DNA from: Salinicola aestuarinus | GTDB taxonomy: Bacteria > Pseudomonadota > Gammaproteobacteria > Pseudomonadales > Halomonadaceae | Length of the DNA stretch: 64,000 nt | Assembly (NCBI RefSeq): GCF_003206645.1 | Contig: NZ_PZJP01000008.1 | Coordinates: 169,512 to 233,511 of the forward strand | Reading direction: 5' to 3' | Shown here: piece by piece, positions 54,495 to 64,000 of the stretch | How the letters are laid out: each line of letters opens with the position of its first letter | How positions within the stretch are numbered: the first letter of the stretch is position 1 | Translations under genes and position numbers: made by a program | Notes under the pieces: generated by a model | What the model was told of the DNA's origin: nothing | Databases searched by the model: none | The model's input: the letters and a program-made list of their open reading frames with translations, nothing else

Positions 54495-55301
54495 ATGAGT
54501 GATCTACGTATCAGCCTGGTTCAGACCGACCTTCACTGGGAGGACCCTGGTGCCAACCGAGAGAAGATGGAAGGGTGTCTTGGCGAACTCGGTGACGGCC
54601 AGACCGACTTGATCGTCCTGCCCGAGATGTTCGCCACAGGCTTTACCATGCGCCCGGAGCGTTTTGCCGAGCCGGCGGGTGATGGCCCGACCCTTGAGTG
54701 GATGAAGGCGCAGGCGGCGGCGCGTGGCTGCGTCATCACCGGCAGTCTGGCGGTCGATGACGGCAGACGCTGTTACAACAGGCTCTACTGGGTCACACCC
54801 GATAGGGCAGTGACGCACTACGATAAGCGACACCTTTTCCGCATGGGGGAAGAGCCGACGCATTACACGGCTGGCAGTGACCGTGTTGTGGTGACGCTCA
54901 ACGGCTTTCGCATTTTGCTGAGCATCTGCTATGACCTGCGATTTCCGGTCTGGCTTCGTCAGCAGCCGATCTCTGGTGCACCTTTCGAATACGACGTTCT
55001 GCTGTGCGTCGCCAATTGGCCGGGGGCTCGCCGGCGGCCATGGCGCACGCTACTTCAAGCGCGGGCGGTCGAGAATCTGAGCTACGTCGTTGGCGTCAAC
55101 CGTATCGGTGACGATGGCAATGGACTGCAATACACCGGCGATTCACTGCTTGTCGACTTCAAAGGCGAGCCGCTGATCGATGGCGAGGCGGGCGGGGCCT
55201 TCGTCGAGACTGCGACATTGTCGATAAACTGCCTGAATCGGTTTCGCGATAAGTTCCCCGCGTGGCAAGATGCCGACCGTTTTCAACTGGATAAATCATG
55301 A
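54495..55301 (+). CDS. YafV-like omega-amidase (nitrilase superfamily)
   Basis: 268 aa from the ATG at 54495 with GGAGA upstream; the frame is open 22 codons further. The nitrilase triad is visible: Glu44 in LPEMFATGF, Lys in YDKRHLF and Cys in LSICYDLRFP. The EMF and CYDLRFP contexts are those of the YafV/Nit2 omega-amidase group, which hydrolyses alpha-ketoglutaramate and alpha-ketosuccinamate. The stop overlaps the start of rsuA, suggesting co-transcription. Confidence 0.9.
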   Translation: MSDLRISLVQTDLHWEDPGANREKMEGCLGELGDGQTDLIVLPEMFATGFTMRPERFAEPAGDGPTLEWMKAQAAARGCVITGSLAVDDGRRCYNRLYWVTPDRAVTHYDKRHLFRMGEEPTHYTAGSDRVVVTLNGFRILLSICYDLRFPVWLRQQPISGAPFEYDVLLCVANWPGARRRPWRTLLQARAVENLSYVVGVNRIGDDGNGLQYTGDSLLVDFKGEPLIDGEAGGAFVETATLSINCLNRFRDKFPAWQDADRFQLDKS

Positions 55302-56002
55302 TGCGTTTGGATCGATTTTTGAGCGAGTCCACGGAGCTGACACGCAGTCAGGCCAAGCAGGCGCTGAAACGCGGGGAGGTGAGTGTCGACGGCGAGCCTG
55401 TGCGCAGTGGGGCGCTGCATGTCGATGACGAGCAGAAGGTGCTGTGGCAGGGAAAGGCCATTGCCAGGGTGGGCTTTCGCTATCTGATGATGCACAAGCC
55501 CGAGGGGGTCGAGTGTTCGTTGAAGCCGACGCACTACCCGTCGGTTTTGAGCCTTATCGAGATCGAACAGCCGGAGCGGCTGCACCCGGTGGGGCGCCTG
55601 GATGTCGAAACATCGGGGCTGCTGCTGATCAGCGATGACGGCCAGTGGACCCATCGCGTGACCACCCCCAATCGTGACTGCCTGAAACGCTATCGCGCTA
55701 CGCTCATTGAGCCGATGGATGAAGCGAGTGCTGAGCGCGTCGAACGCCGTTTTGGGCAGGGCATTGCCCTCGACGGTGAAGAGAAACCGACTAAGCCGGC
55801 CACGTTCCAGCGCCTCGACGACCATGACGTCGTGATCGGTGTCACCGAAGGCCGTTACCACCAGGTGAGGCGTATGATGACGGCGGTGGGCTATCCGCTC
55901 GCGTCACTGCATCGTGAAGCGATCGGTCCGCTCGAGCTCGATCCCGATCTCGAACCCGGGGAATGTCGCCATCTACGACCGGAAGAGATTGCGGCTTTCT
56001 AA
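55298..56002 (+). CDS. rsuA: RsuA-like 16S rRNA pseudouridine synthase
   Basis: 234 aa. An N-terminal S4 domain (RSQAKQALKRGEVSVDGE) is followed by the synthase domain with HPVGRLDVETSGLLL, whose Asp102 corresponds to the RsuA catalytic Asp, and EGRYHQVRRMM. E. coli RsuA makes pseudouridine 516 in 16S rRNA. Two consecutive ATGs overlap the stop of the amidase gene. Convergent with the yej operon. Confidence 0.92.
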   Translation: MMRLDRFLSESTELTRSQAKQALKRGEVSVDGEPVRSGALHVDDEQKVLWQGKAIARVGFRYLMMHKPEGVECSLKPTHYPSVLSLIEIEQPERLHPVGRLDVETSGLLLISDDGQWTHRVTTPNRDCLKRYRATLIEPMDEASAERVERRFGQGIALDGEEKPTKPATFQRLDDHDVVIGVTEGRYHQVRRMMTAVGYPLASLHREAIGPLELDPDLEPGECRHLRPEEIAAF

Positions 56003-56062
56003 AAAGCGTCGCTTTGTCGCCTTAATGTTTATACCGTTATCTTTTACCGGAAACTTAACAGC

Positions 56063-57643
56063 TCATATGCCCGCGGCTTCGATCAAACAACGTGTATAAG
56101 CCGAGCGAGGAGCATCGAAAACCGTCTCGCTCGTCCCGGTTTCGACCACGGCGCCATCCTTAAGCACGATCAAACGATGCGACATGGCCCTAACCACGGC
56201 AAGGTCATGACTGATAAAGAGATAGCTGATTCGGTGACGTGCTTGAAGCTCACGCAGTAGCTGCACTAGCTGTTTCTGCACGGTGCGATCCAGCGCCGAC
56301 GTGGGTTCGTCGAGGACGAGTAGGCGGGGTTTGAGAATCACGGCCCGCGCAATGGCAATACGCTGTCGCTGGCCGCCGGAAAACTCATGCGGATAGCGAT
56401 CGCCACAGTGAGCGGGCAGACCCACTTCGGCCAACGCTTCCCCGACATGCGCGTCGATCTGCGCGTTAGAGAGCCCCGGCTGGTGGAAGCGTAATCCCTC
56501 ACTGACAATGTCAGCGACCGACATTCGTGGGGATAACGAACCGAAGGGGTCCTGAAAGACGATCTGAAACTGTCGCCGGCGCTGACGAAAAGCACGGCCG
56601 TTCAAGCGGTCCAGGCGCTCGCCGTCAAAGGTGATCCTGCCATGCGCCCTGACCAGCCGTAGGAGCGCGAAAGCAAGGGTGGATTTACCCGAGCCGGATT
56701 CCCCCACGACCCCCAGTGTTTCACCTTGTCGTAACGAGATCGACAGCGGCTCGAGCGCGACAAAGTCGAGCGGCCGACGCCGTAGCAGTGGCTTGGGCCG
56801 AGGAAACTGCACGCCGAGTCGATCAATTTCCAAGAGTATTGGGGCTTCATCGACTACCGGCGGCGGATGGCCGTCGGGGACCGCCGCAATCAGCTCTCGG
56901 CTATAGGCCGTTCGTGGCGCGGTGAACAGCGCCGATGTCCTCGCCGTTTCGATCACGCTTCCGGATTTCATTACCACGACTCGGTCGGCGTGGGACTTAA
57001 CCAGATTCAAGTCGTGGCTGATAAGCAGTAGACCCATTCCCTCTTCTCGCCGCAACGTGTCGAGGAGCCCCAGAATTTCGCGCTGCACCGTGACATCGAG
57101 CGCAGTAGTTGGCTCGTCGGCGATCAGGAGCGCCGGCGCGTTGGCAATCGCGATGGCGATCATCACACGCTGTCGCTGCCCGCCTGAGAGCTGATCGGGT
57201 CTCGCCCCGAGCATGTCGTTGACGCGGGGCAGGCGGACCCGGTCGAGCAGTTCGCGGCTACGCCGCTTCGCTTCGCGACCGCGTAGCCCTTGATGCAGCC
57301 TTAATGTCTCTTGTAGCTGCCTGCCGACGGTATGAAGCGGGTTCAGCGAGGTCATCGGCTCCTGGAAAACGAAGCCGATTCTTCCGCCACGCAGCGCGTT
57401 CCAGGCGCGTTTCGACAGGCTGTTAAGATCACGCCCTTCGAAGCGCCTTTCGCCCCCGACTTCGGCGCCGGGCGGTAGCAGCCCCATTGCCCCTAGCACA
57501 CTGACCGACTTACCCGAGCCGGACTCGCCGACGATCGCCACGGTTTCGCCGCGGTGGACTTTTAGATCCAGCGTCTCCACAGCCCGGTAGTCCGCAAAGC
57601 GAATCGAAAAGTCGTGCAGCTCAAAAACCGGTACATCGCTCAT
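56063..57643 (-). CDS. yejF: YejF-like dual ATPase of a peptide ABC importer
   Basis: 526 aa with two ATPase domains. Domain 1: Walker A GESGSGKSVS, signature LSGGQRQR. Domain 2: GESGSGKSTL, FSGGQRQR and LLVLDEPTSALD. The tandem form is that of YejF. In E. coli and Salmonella YejABEF imports peptides and contributes to antimicrobial-peptide resistance and microcin C uptake. Last gene of the operon; 4-nt overlap with yejE. Confidence 0.95.
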   Translation of the reverse strand: MSDVPVFELHDFSIRFADYRAVETLDLKVHRGETVAIVGESGSGKSVSVLGAMGLLPPGAEVGGERRFEGRDLNSLSKRAWNALRGGRIGFVFQEPMTSLNPLHTVGRQLQETLRLHQGLRGREAKRRSRELLDRVRLPRVNDMLGARPDQLSGGQRQRVMIAIAIANAPALLIADEPTTALDVTVQREILGLLDTLRREEGMGLLLISHDLNLVKSHADRVVVMKSGSVIETARTSALFTAPRTAYSRELIAAVPDGHPPPVVDEAPILLEIDRLGVQFPRPKPLLRRRPLDFVALEPLSISLRQGETLGVVGESGSGKSTLAFALLRLVRAHGRITFDGERLDRLNGRAFRQRRRQFQIVFQDPFGSLSPRMSVADIVSEGLRFHQPGLSNAQIDAHVGEALAEVGLPAHCGDRYPHEFSGGQRQRIAIARAVILKPRLLVLDEPTSALDRTVQKQLVQLLRELQARHRISYLFISHDLAVVRAMSHRLIVLKDGAVVETGTSETVFDAPRSAYTRCLIEAAGI

Positions 57644-58743
57644 GGCGCATCCTTTTCCACGCGGACGGACGTCGATGCTGGAGCGTTGATTCGCGGGTCG
57701 AAGGCATCACGCAGCCCTTCACCGATGAAAACCAGCAGTGACAACATGACACTCAGTGTGACGAAAGCCGTAATGCCAAGCCATGGTGCCTGCAGGTTGT
57801 TTTTGCCCTGGGCAACAAGCTCGCCCAGGGAGGGGGAGCCTGGGGGTAGCCCGAAACCCAGAAAATCGAGCGCCGTGAGTGTCGTGATGGCCCCGGTAAA
57901 GAGAAACGGTATGAAGGTGAGCGTCGCGACCATGGCATTGGGCAGCACGTGGCGCCACATGATTAGCCGCGAAGGCAGACCCATGGCGCGAGCGGCACGG
58001 ACATAGTCCAAATTGCGCGCCCGAAGGAATTCGGCGCGTACGATATCCACCAATCCCAGCCAGGTGAAAAGCAGCATGATCCCGAGTAGCCACCAGATAT
58101 TCGGCTCGACCAGACTCGCGAGGATAATCAGTAGAAAAAGTACCGGGAGGCCGGACCAGATTTCGATGAAACGCTGGCCGATGAGATCGATCTTGCCGCC
58201 GTAGTAGCCCTGAAGTGCACCGACGCCAACGCCAATGACGAGCGAGCCCGTGGTCAGGGCGAGAGCGAAAGCCACCGAGAGGCGAAAACCGTAGACCACG
58301 CGAGCGAAGACGTCACGACCCTGATCGTCCGTTCCGAGCCAATGTCGGGCGCTGGGCGGCGAGGGCACGGGACCGCCAACATCTCGATCCAGCGTCTGAT
58401 AATCAAAGGGAACCGGCGGCCAGATCGCCCAGCCGTGAGCGTCTATCTGCGATTTGACGAAGGGGTCATGGTAGTCGGTGGTGGTTGGCAGGAAACCGCC
58501 GAAAGTCGTTTCCGGATAGTCTATCGCCACCGGTATATACCAGTCTCCCTGATACTGCATGACCAGCGGCTTGTCGTTACTGATCAATTCTGCGGCGAGG
58601 CTCAGTGCAAAGAGCACGCCGAAGAGCCAGAGAGATACGACGGCACGCCGGTTATGGCCAAAGACGCGTAGCCGCCGACGGGTGATCGGTGACAGCTTGG
58701 ATCTGACGGTGGCGGCCTGAAACAGCGACGAGACGCGCATCAT
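57640..58743 (-). CDS. yejE: YejE-like permease of a peptide ABC importer
   Basis: 367 aa. The long periplasmic loop after helix 1 with [14 protein letters not shown] and [18 protein letters not shown] is characteristic of YejE/OppC-type permeases. The ABC loop EAA-like motif is [19 protein letters not shown]. The second subunit of the membrane pore. 4-nt overlaps on both sides. Confidence 0.95.
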   Translation of the reverse strand: MMRVSSLFQAATVRSKLSPITRRRLRVFGHNRRAVVSLWLFGVLFALSLAAELISNDKPLVMQYQGDWYIPVAIDYPETTFGGFLPTTTDYHDPFVKSQIDAHGWAIWPPVPFDYQTLDRDVGGPVPSPPSARHWLGTDDQGRDVFARVVYGFRLSVAFALALTTGSLVIGVGVGALQGYYGGKIDLIGQRFIEIWSGLPVLFLLIILASLVEPNIWWLLGIMLLFTWLGLVDIVRAEFLRARNLDYVRAARAMGLPSRLIMWRHVLPNAMVATLTFIPFLFTGAITTLTALDFLGFGLPPGSPSLGELVAQGKNNLQAPWLGITAFVTLSVMLSLLVFIGEGLRDAFDPRINAPASTSVRVEKDAP

Positions 58744-59813
58744 GCCTCCCGACTCTCGAAGTCGATTCGGGGATCGACCCAGACATAAGTGAGGTCGGAA
58801 AGCAGTTTCAGCAACAGCCCCATCAGCGTGTAGAGATAGAGCGTGCCGAAGATCAACGGATAGTCTCTCTGCATTACCGCCTCGAAACCCAAAAGCCCCA
58901 GCCCATCGAGGGAGAAAATCACCTCGATCAGCAGTGAACCGGTGAAAAAGATCCCGATCAGCGCAGCCGGCATCCCCGCAATGATGATCAGCATCGCATT
59001 GCGAAACACATGACCATAAAGAACACGCTGTTCTGAGGCACCTTTCGATCGTGCCGTCATTGCGTACTGCTTGTGAATTTCATCGAGAAAGCTGTTCTTG
59101 GTCAGCATGGTCAACGTGGCAAAGCTGCCCACCGCCGATGCCACTACCGGCAGTGCGATGTGCCAAAAATAATCTTGAATCTTGTCCAGCAAGCTCAGCT
59201 GGTCGAAGTTCGTCGAGGTCAAACCCCGCAGCGGAAACCAGTTCAGATAGCTGCCGCCGGCAAACACGACGATCATCAGGATGGCGAAGAGGAAGCCGGG
59301 AATCGCGTAGCCCACGACGACGACCCCCGATGACCAGACGTCAAAAGCGCTGCCGTGACGCAGCGCCTTGCGAATGCCGAGCGGAATGGAGATCAGGTAA
59401 ACCAGCAATGTGGTCCAGAGACCCAATGAGATCGAAACCGGCAGGCGATCGATGATGAGGTCGATGACCGGTCGTCCGCGGAAGAGGCTTTCGCCGAGAT
59501 CGAAGCTCGCATAGTTTTTGAGCATCACCGCGAAGCGCTGCCACGCGGGTTGATCGAAGCCATATTCCTTGTTGAGCGCCTCGCGCAGCTCATCGTTGAT
59601 GCCCTGCAGGCGCTGCGCGCCACTGCCGCCGACGCTATCACCGCCACCCCCCTCGAGACCGGTGCTCGCGCCACTGCTCAACCCCTCGAAACGGGCCATC
59701 ATCTGATCGATGGGGCCGCCTGGCGCGGCCTGCACGATGACAAAATTGAGCAGCAGAATCCCGAACAGCGTCGGGATCATGAGCAGCAGACGTCGCACCA
59801 GATAGCTCGCCAT
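58740..59813 (-). CDS. yejB: YejB-like permease of a peptide ABC importer
   Basis: 357 aa with about six helices. The start [19 protein letters not shown] and the segment [19 protein letters not shown] (EAA loop) are typical of YejB. A Gly/Ser-rich insert (about 45-70) lies in the first periplasmic loop. It starts 9 nt after yejA. Confidence 0.95.
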   Translation of the reverse strand: MASYLVRRLLLMIPTLFGILLLNFVIVQAAPGGPIDQMMARFEGLSSGASTGLEGGGGDSVGGSGAQRLQGINDELREALNKEYGFDQPAWQRFAVMLKNYASFDLGESLFRGRPVIDLIIDRLPVSISLGLWTTLLVYLISIPLGIRKALRHGSAFDVWSSGVVVVGYAIPGFLFAILMIVVFAGGSYLNWFPLRGLTSTNFDQLSLLDKIQDYFWHIALPVVASAVGSFATLTMLTKNSFLDEIHKQYAMTARSKGASEQRVLYGHVFRNAMLIIIAGMPAALIGIFFTGSLLIEVIFSLDGLGLLGFEAVMQRDYPLIFGTLYLYTLMGLLLKLLSDLTYVWVDPRIDFESREA

Positions 59814-59822
59814 GTTTGGCCC

Positions 59823-61715
59823 TCACTCCTCTCCGCGCTGACGGGAACGCACCTGGGCCGCTCGCTCCGGATCCACCCACCAGATGCTGAGGTCCCGCGT
59901 ATAGCGAGGGAAGGGCTGCGGGTAGTCGAACTTGTCCCAGACAGCGATACGAGTGCCCTCGAAATTCCACTGCGGAACAACGTAGAAGCCCCAGCGCAAG
60001 ACCCGATCGAGGGCGCGGGCAGCGGCATCCAGCGCATCGCGTGCGTCCGCGGCGATCAGATCGTCTACCAGCGCATCGACCACGGGGTCGCGTACTCCAG
60101 CCAGATTTCGGCTCTGCGGTGCATCGGCGTAGTCGCTTTGCCAAAAATCCCGCTGCTCGTTGCCCGGGTTGGCGGACTGAGGAAAACTGCCGACCACCAT
60201 GTCAAACTGGAACCGCCGCAGTCGATCGAGATACTGATTGACGTCGACCAAGCGGATACGCGCGTGAATGCCCAGGCGCTCAAGATTCCGCACGTAGGGC
60301 TGCGTGATGCGTTCCCACTGGCTGTCGTACAGCAAAAATTCCAGCGTGAAAGGGCGCCCGGTATCGCGATCGACCAGAGCATCGTTGCGAACCTCGTAGC
60401 CTGCCTCACGCAGCAGCGTGAGTGCTTCCCGCAGGCGAGGGCGTAGGCCCTCCGGCTGCGGAATCGGCAGGGCCTGATCAAGGACACCCTCCGGGAGTTT
60501 GTCTGCAAAGGGCGCCAGCAGGGCGGCTTCCTCGCCCACGGCTAACCCCGTTGCTGCCATCTCCGAACTCTCGAAGTAGCTGTGCGTGCGTGTGTAAACA
60601 CCGTAGAACAGGTGTTGATTGAGCCACTCGAAATCGAACGCGAGCGAGAGTGCCCGGCGCACGCGTGGATCCTGAAGCTGGGGTCTGCGCGTATTGATGA
60701 CATACCCCTGCATGCCGGCAGGCTGGCCGTCGGGAATGACCAGTTGCTCGATGGCGCCGTCGTGTACCGCGGGCGTCTCGTAGGCCGTCGCCCAGTTCTT
60801 GGCGCTGCCCTCGAGCCGCAGGTCCAGCGCGCCGGCAAGAAACGCCTCCAGTGCCACCGACTGATCGCGAAAATAGTCATAGACCAGACGGTCGATATTG
60901 TAGCGCCCACGATTGATCGGCAGATCACGCCCCCAGTAATGCGTCACGCGCCGATAGACGATCTGCCGTCCGGGGTCGATGCTGGCGACTTCGTAGGGAC
61001 CCGAGCCGAGCGGTGCTTCCAGCGTCGGCCGCGTGAAGTCTCGATTTGACCAGTAATGCTTGGGCAGGACCGGGAGTTGGCCAAGGATCAGTGGTAGCTC
61101 CCGCGACTGGTTATCGGGGAACGCGAAGCGCACTGTCCTCTCATCAACTGCCGTGACACTCTCGACGCCGGCGTAGTAGGCCCGGTAGAAAGGCTGCCCT
61201 TTCTCCCGCAGGAGCTGGAAGCTGAAGATGACGTCGTCCGCGGTCACCGGCGTGCCATCATGAAAGCGTGCCTCGGGGCGAAGATCGATCTCCATCCAGT
61301 GGCGTTGGGTGTCGAGACGAATCCCACCGGCCAGCAGGCCATACATGGTGAATGGCTCGTCAGCGCTCGACTCCATCAACGTGTCGTAGAGTTGGGCGAG
61401 TCCGTCGGCGGGCGACCCTTGGATGATGAAGGGATTGGTGGAGTCGAAGCTGCCGCTGGCGGCACGACGAAGTGTACCGCCTTTCGGCGCGCTGGGATTG
61501 ACGTAAGGGAGCTGGTCAAAATCCTCGGGGAGGGCGGGATCGTCGTAGAGCGCCAGGGCATGAACGGTGGCCACCCGGGGCGGTGAAGAGTCGGTGCGAG
61601 CGGCTGCCTCGCTCTGGGACAGAGTATCGGCGAGACCGCGAGTCGGCGTTGCCATCGAGACGAGAAGGCCGCAAATTAGCGTGAGAAGCGCGGCATTCCA
61701 GGAACGATTCGTCAT
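59823..61715 (-). CDS. yejA: YejA-like periplasmic peptide-binding protein
   Basis: 630 aa from the ATG at 61715 with GGAGAA seven bases upstream; an in-frame TTG five codons earlier is less likely. Signal peptide MTNRSWNAALLTLICGLLV with a TRGLA cleavage area. The SBP family 5 features include GGTLRRAASGSFDSTNPF and the C-terminal GFYVVPQWNFEGTRIA. Binds oligopeptides for the YejBEF importer. Confidence 0.95.
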   Translation of the reverse strand: MTNRSWNAALLTLICGLLVSMATPTRGLADTLSQSEAAARTDSSPPRVATVHALALYDDPALPEDFDQLPYVNPSAPKGGTLRRAASGSFDSTNPFIIQGSPADGLAQLYDTLMESSADEPFTMYGLLAGGIRLDTQRHWMEIDLRPEARFHDGTPVTADDVIFSFQLLREKGQPFYRAYYAGVESVTAVDERTVRFAFPDNQSRELPLILGQLPVLPKHYWSNRDFTRPTLEAPLGSGPYEVASIDPGRQIVYRRVTHYWGRDLPINRGRYNIDRLVYDYFRDQSVALEAFLAGALDLRLEGSAKNWATAYETPAVHDGAIEQLVIPDGQPAGMQGYVINTRRPQLQDPRVRRALSLAFDFEWLNQHLFYGVYTRTHSYFESSEMAATGLAVGEEAALLAPFADKLPEGVLDQALPIPQPEGLRPRLREALTLLREAGYEVRNDALVDRDTGRPFTLEFLLYDSQWERITQPYVRNLERLGIHARIRLVDVNQYLDRLRRFQFDMVVGSFPQSANPGNEQRDFWQSDYADAPQSRNLAGVRDPVVDALVDDLIAADARDALDAAARALDRVLRWGFYVVPQWNFEGTRIAVWDKFDYPQPFPRYTRDLSIWWVDPERAAQVRSRQRGEE

Positions 61716-61775
61716 ACCGCGTTTCTCCAACGGGCGTGGGCACCCCGTTCTGATTGTCGTCGGGCAAGCGAGAGA

Positions 61776-62987
61776 TCAATGCCTGCTGGCTAGCGCTTGC
61801 GCGGGCACGACCAGAGTCTGACCGGGTCGGATAATGTTCCCCGAGATTCCGTTGCTCCGGCGAATTTCGGCGACGCTTGCACCAAAATGCGCAGCGATTG
61901 CCGAGAGCGTGTCCCCTCGCTTAACCACGTACCGATTCATAACGCTGCGCTCGGAATCGGGTACGGCATCGAGATTAGCCAGAAACCGTGATTTTGCCGA
62001 GATCGGCAGTACCAGGCTGGCGTCATCACGCGGTCGCGTGGCGCTGCGCTTGAATCCTGGATTGAGTGTTTTCAATTCCTCGGCGTCGATGCCCGAGAGT
62101 TCAGCCGCCATCGAGAGCGTCAGCGGGCCGGCGGTGTCGACTTTAACAAACTCGGTGCGGTCCGGAATCGACGGCAGAGCGACACCGTAACGCGCCGGGT
62201 GGGCGACCACTTCCGACAGCGCCAGCAGTCGCGGCACATAATCCATCGTCTCCGACGGCAAACGAAGGTGCCAGTAGTCGATCGGCTCTCCCCGGTTGGC
62301 GGCGGCACGGCGAGCGGCATTCACGGTGCCGGCGCCGGCGTTATAGCCGGCAAGACTCAACAGCATGTTGCCGTCGTACCAACGATCGGCGAGCTGTCGC
62401 AGATAGGAGAGCGCGGCATCCGTTGCCGCCAGCACGTCGCGGCGGCCGTCATACCAGTCGGTGCGTTCCAGCCCCATGGCATCGCCGGTACGCGGCATGA
62501 ATTGCCAAAGCCCAGTGGCACCGCTGGGGTTGGCGGCCGTGGGATCGTAGCCGCTTTCGATGAACGGCAGCAGGGCGATCTCTCCCGGCATGTCTTTCGC
62601 CTCGAGTCGCTTGCTGATCCAGTGAAGCCAGGGACGTGCTTCGAGCGCAACGCGCTCGACGTGATGCGGATGCTCGCGGTACCACTCCAGCCACTCCGCG
62701 ACGCGAGGGTTTTCGATCTCGTGAGACAGTGCAAAGTCGTCGCGAAGCCGGCTCCAGGCATCCGGAATGGGCTGCCTCTCCAGAACCAGTTGGGACCAGA
62801 AAGTGGCGCTTCGCGGCAGTGCCGACACCGGACCGCCGCTGGCGTCCGGCGAGGCGTGCGTGGCAGCGCCGTCAGTGTCGGCGGCGAGGGGGGCGGCGTG
62901 AGCCGCCGCGAAAGTCGGTGTGGCGAGCAAACAAATACCGCTCGCGAGACTCAGCAGGGCCCGATAGCGGCGCAAAGGGAACATCAT
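61776..62987 (-). CDS. mltD: MltD-like lytic murein transglycosylase with one LysM
   Basis: 403 aa. Signal peptide to about residue 30 (LLATPTFAAAHA). The SLT domain contains LLPFIESGYDPTA (catalytic Glu) and GATGLWQFMPRTGDAMG. A single LysM at the C-terminus (VVKRGDTLSAIAAHFGAS) binds peptidoglycan; E. coli MltD has two. No lipobox Cys is seen, so it may be periplasmic rather than a lipoprotein. It lies upstream of yejA on the same strand (60-bp gap). Confidence 0.9.
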   Translation of the reverse strand: MMFPLRRYRALLSLASGICLLATPTFAAAHAAPLAADTDGAATHASPDASGGPVSALPRSATFWSQLVLERQPIPDAWSRLRDDFALSHEIENPRVAEWLEWYREHPHHVERVALEARPWLHWISKRLEAKDMPGEIALLPFIESGYDPTAANPSGATGLWQFMPRTGDAMGLERTDWYDGRRDVLAATDAALSYLRQLADRWYDGNMLLSLAGYNAGAGTVNAARRAAANRGEPIDYWHLRLPSETMDYVPRLLALSEVVAHPARYGVALPSIPDRTEFVKVDTAGPLTLSMAAELSGIDAEELKTLNPGFKRSATRPRDDASLVLPISAKSRFLANLDAVPDSERSVMNRYVVKRGDTLSAIAAHFGASVAEIRRSNGISGNIIRPGQTLVVPAQALASRH

Positions 62988-63160
62988 GAACTCTCTATCT
63001 CTTCCGTACTCGGTTCTGTAGGTCAGTCGTCGGGACGAGCGCCCACGTTTCAGACATGGGTCGATGTAGCAGCTTGTCCTACAGAACGTCAGTCTTGATC
63101 CTACCGGTCCTCGATTCAGCGCTCCCTGCTGTATCGGCGGTCGTGAGGGGCTCGCCCTCT
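62988..63160. other. Intergenic region between gloB and mltD
   Basis: 173 bp between the gloB stop and the mltD start. Nothing distinctive seen; it may hold the mltD promoter. Confidence 0.4.
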
Positions 63161-63928
63161 TTAAAAGCGGTCCTTCCAGGCCCGCAGCGTTGCGAACGCC
63201 GATGTCTCGTCGCCGCTTTCACCCTGTGACGCCAATGTCTGACGAAGCCCGGGCTGGTCGAGACGCAAGAACGGGTTGATCTGGCGTTCCCGGCCGAGCG
63301 TCGTGGGTAGCGTGGGTCTGCCTGCATCGCGCGCGGCTTCGCATTCGCGTCGATAGTCATCACGAACCGCATTGTCCGGCTCGGCGGCGGCGGCGAAAGC
63401 CAAATTGGACAGTGTGTATTCATGGGCGGCAAATACCTGCGTGTCGCCGTCCAGCGGCGCAAACTTGGCAAGCGATGCCTGCATCTGGGCTGGCGTGCCC
63501 TCGAAGAGCCGACCGCACCCGCCGGAGAACAGCGTATCGCCAGCAAACAGCAGCCCTGGCGTGCCGGCGGCGTGGAAGGCGATATGGTCCAGCGTGTGAC
63601 CGGGGACGGTGTGGACCTCGAAACGCTGGCCCAGAACATGACACTCGTCGTCCTGCCGCATTACCTGCTGGACGCCTTCGATTGCCGGGTTGTCCGGGCC
63701 GTACACCACGGGCGCGTAGCGTTCGACGAGCTCGGCCAGGCCACCGGTATGATCCTGGTGATGATGCGTGATCAACACGGCTTCAAGCGTCGCGTTCTCC
63801 CGCTCGAGCCACTCGACCACCGGACGTGCGTCGCCGGGGTCGACCACCGCGACGTTGGGTGTGGCTTCCTGACGAAGCACCCAGATATAGTTGTCCTGAA
63901 GCGCGGGGATGGGTATGACGGTCAACAT
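63161..63928 (-). CDS. gloB: Hydroxyacylglutathione hydrolase (glyoxalase II)
   Basis: 255 aa. The metallo-beta-lactamase metal motif is at 54-60 (THHHQDH). The N-terminal PALQDNYIWVL and PGHTLDHIAFH segment are typical of GloB, and the C-terminal REREINPF-like segment (RQINPFLRLDQP) also fits. It hydrolyses S-lactoylglutathione to D-lactate and glutathione. SD GAGGAT precedes the ATG. The region beyond (63929-64000) holds no callable gene. Confidence 0.95.
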   Translation of the reverse strand: MLTVIPIPALQDNYIWVLRQEATPNVAVVDPGDARPVVEWLERENATLEAVLITHHHQDHTGGLAELVERYAPVVYGPDNPAIEGVQQVMRQDDECHVLGQRFEVHTVPGHTLDHIAFHAAGTPGLLFAGDTLFSGGCGRLFEGTPAQMQASLAKFAPLDGDTQVFAAHEYTLSNLAFAAAAEPDNAVRDDYRRECEAARDAGRPTLPTTLGRERQINPFLRLDQPGLRQTLASQGESGDETSAFATLRAWKDRF

Positions 63929-64000
63929 AGGATCATCCTCGTTGGGTGAGCGTTCGGCATCATCTCAAGAACATCGATAGCCTGGATGCTACTGGGGATG

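Noticed and set aside
56003-56062. Terminator between rsuA and yejF
   Set aside because: Only a 5-bp stem (AAAGC/GCTTT, 56003-56015) with a three-base loop; too weak to call.

Overview
The window is GC-rich chromosomal DNA of a motile gammaproteobacterium. The gene complement best fits a halophile of the Halomonadaceae (Halomonas/Salinicola/Kushneria type). The grounds are an enterobacterial-style flagellar gene order, a CioAB-type bd oxidase with its own CydDC exporter, PqiABC, YejABEF, RsuA and a Bcr/CflA pump. The taxon is an inference from content and base composition, not from a marker gene. No rRNA, tRNA, CRISPR array, IS element or prophage was seen.

Layout. (1) 0.1-6.4 kb: envelope and transport genes, namely pqiABC on the minus strand, then a CaCA-type Na+/Ca2+ exchanger and a convergent Bcr/CflA MFS pump. 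(2) 6.9-12.8 kb: a tightly coupled cioA-cioB-cydD-cydC run encoding a bd-type quinol oxidase and its thiol exporter. (3) 13.0-17.6 kb: an AGE-family sugar epimerase/isomerase, a SulP anion transporter and two divergent bactofilins, one with a ZipA-like membrane anchor. (4) 17.6-22.1 kb: a 780-bp gene-free stretch, then a 1221-residue four-domain glycosyltransferase/methyltransferase whose C-terminal half is AT-rich. (5) 22.3-27.6 kb: five tandem flagellin genes, each with its own sigma-28-type promoter and its own terminator. (6) 27.8-53.4 kb: one continuous flagellar locus, flgN-flgM-flgA divergent from flgBCDEFGHIJ-KL, facing fliFGHIJK-LMNOPQR with fliE divergent from fliF. (7) 53.4-63.9 kb: RarD, a YafV-like amidase, RsuA, the YejABEF peptide ABC importer, an MltD-like transglycosylase and GloB.

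The flagellar block encodes the rod, hook, rings, switch, export gate and ATPase, junction proteins, the FlgN chaperone and the anti-sigma factor FlgM. Sigma-28-type promoters can be read upstream of flgM, flgKL and all five flagellin genes (motif TAAA-like, 11-nt spacer, GCCGWTAN), which places the flagellin array in the late, FlgM-controlled class. Missing from the window are flhDC, fliA, fliD/S/T, flhAB, mot and che genes.

The most interesting part is the 18.4-27.6 kb segment: a large multidomain enzyme directly downstream of five near-identical flagellin paralogs that differ mainly in their central surface-exposed segment. The best reading is a flagellin glycosylation (and possibly glycan methylation) system paired with an expanded flagellin repertoire. 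Four of the five flagellin mRNAs also share a structured 5' leader with two small hairpins.
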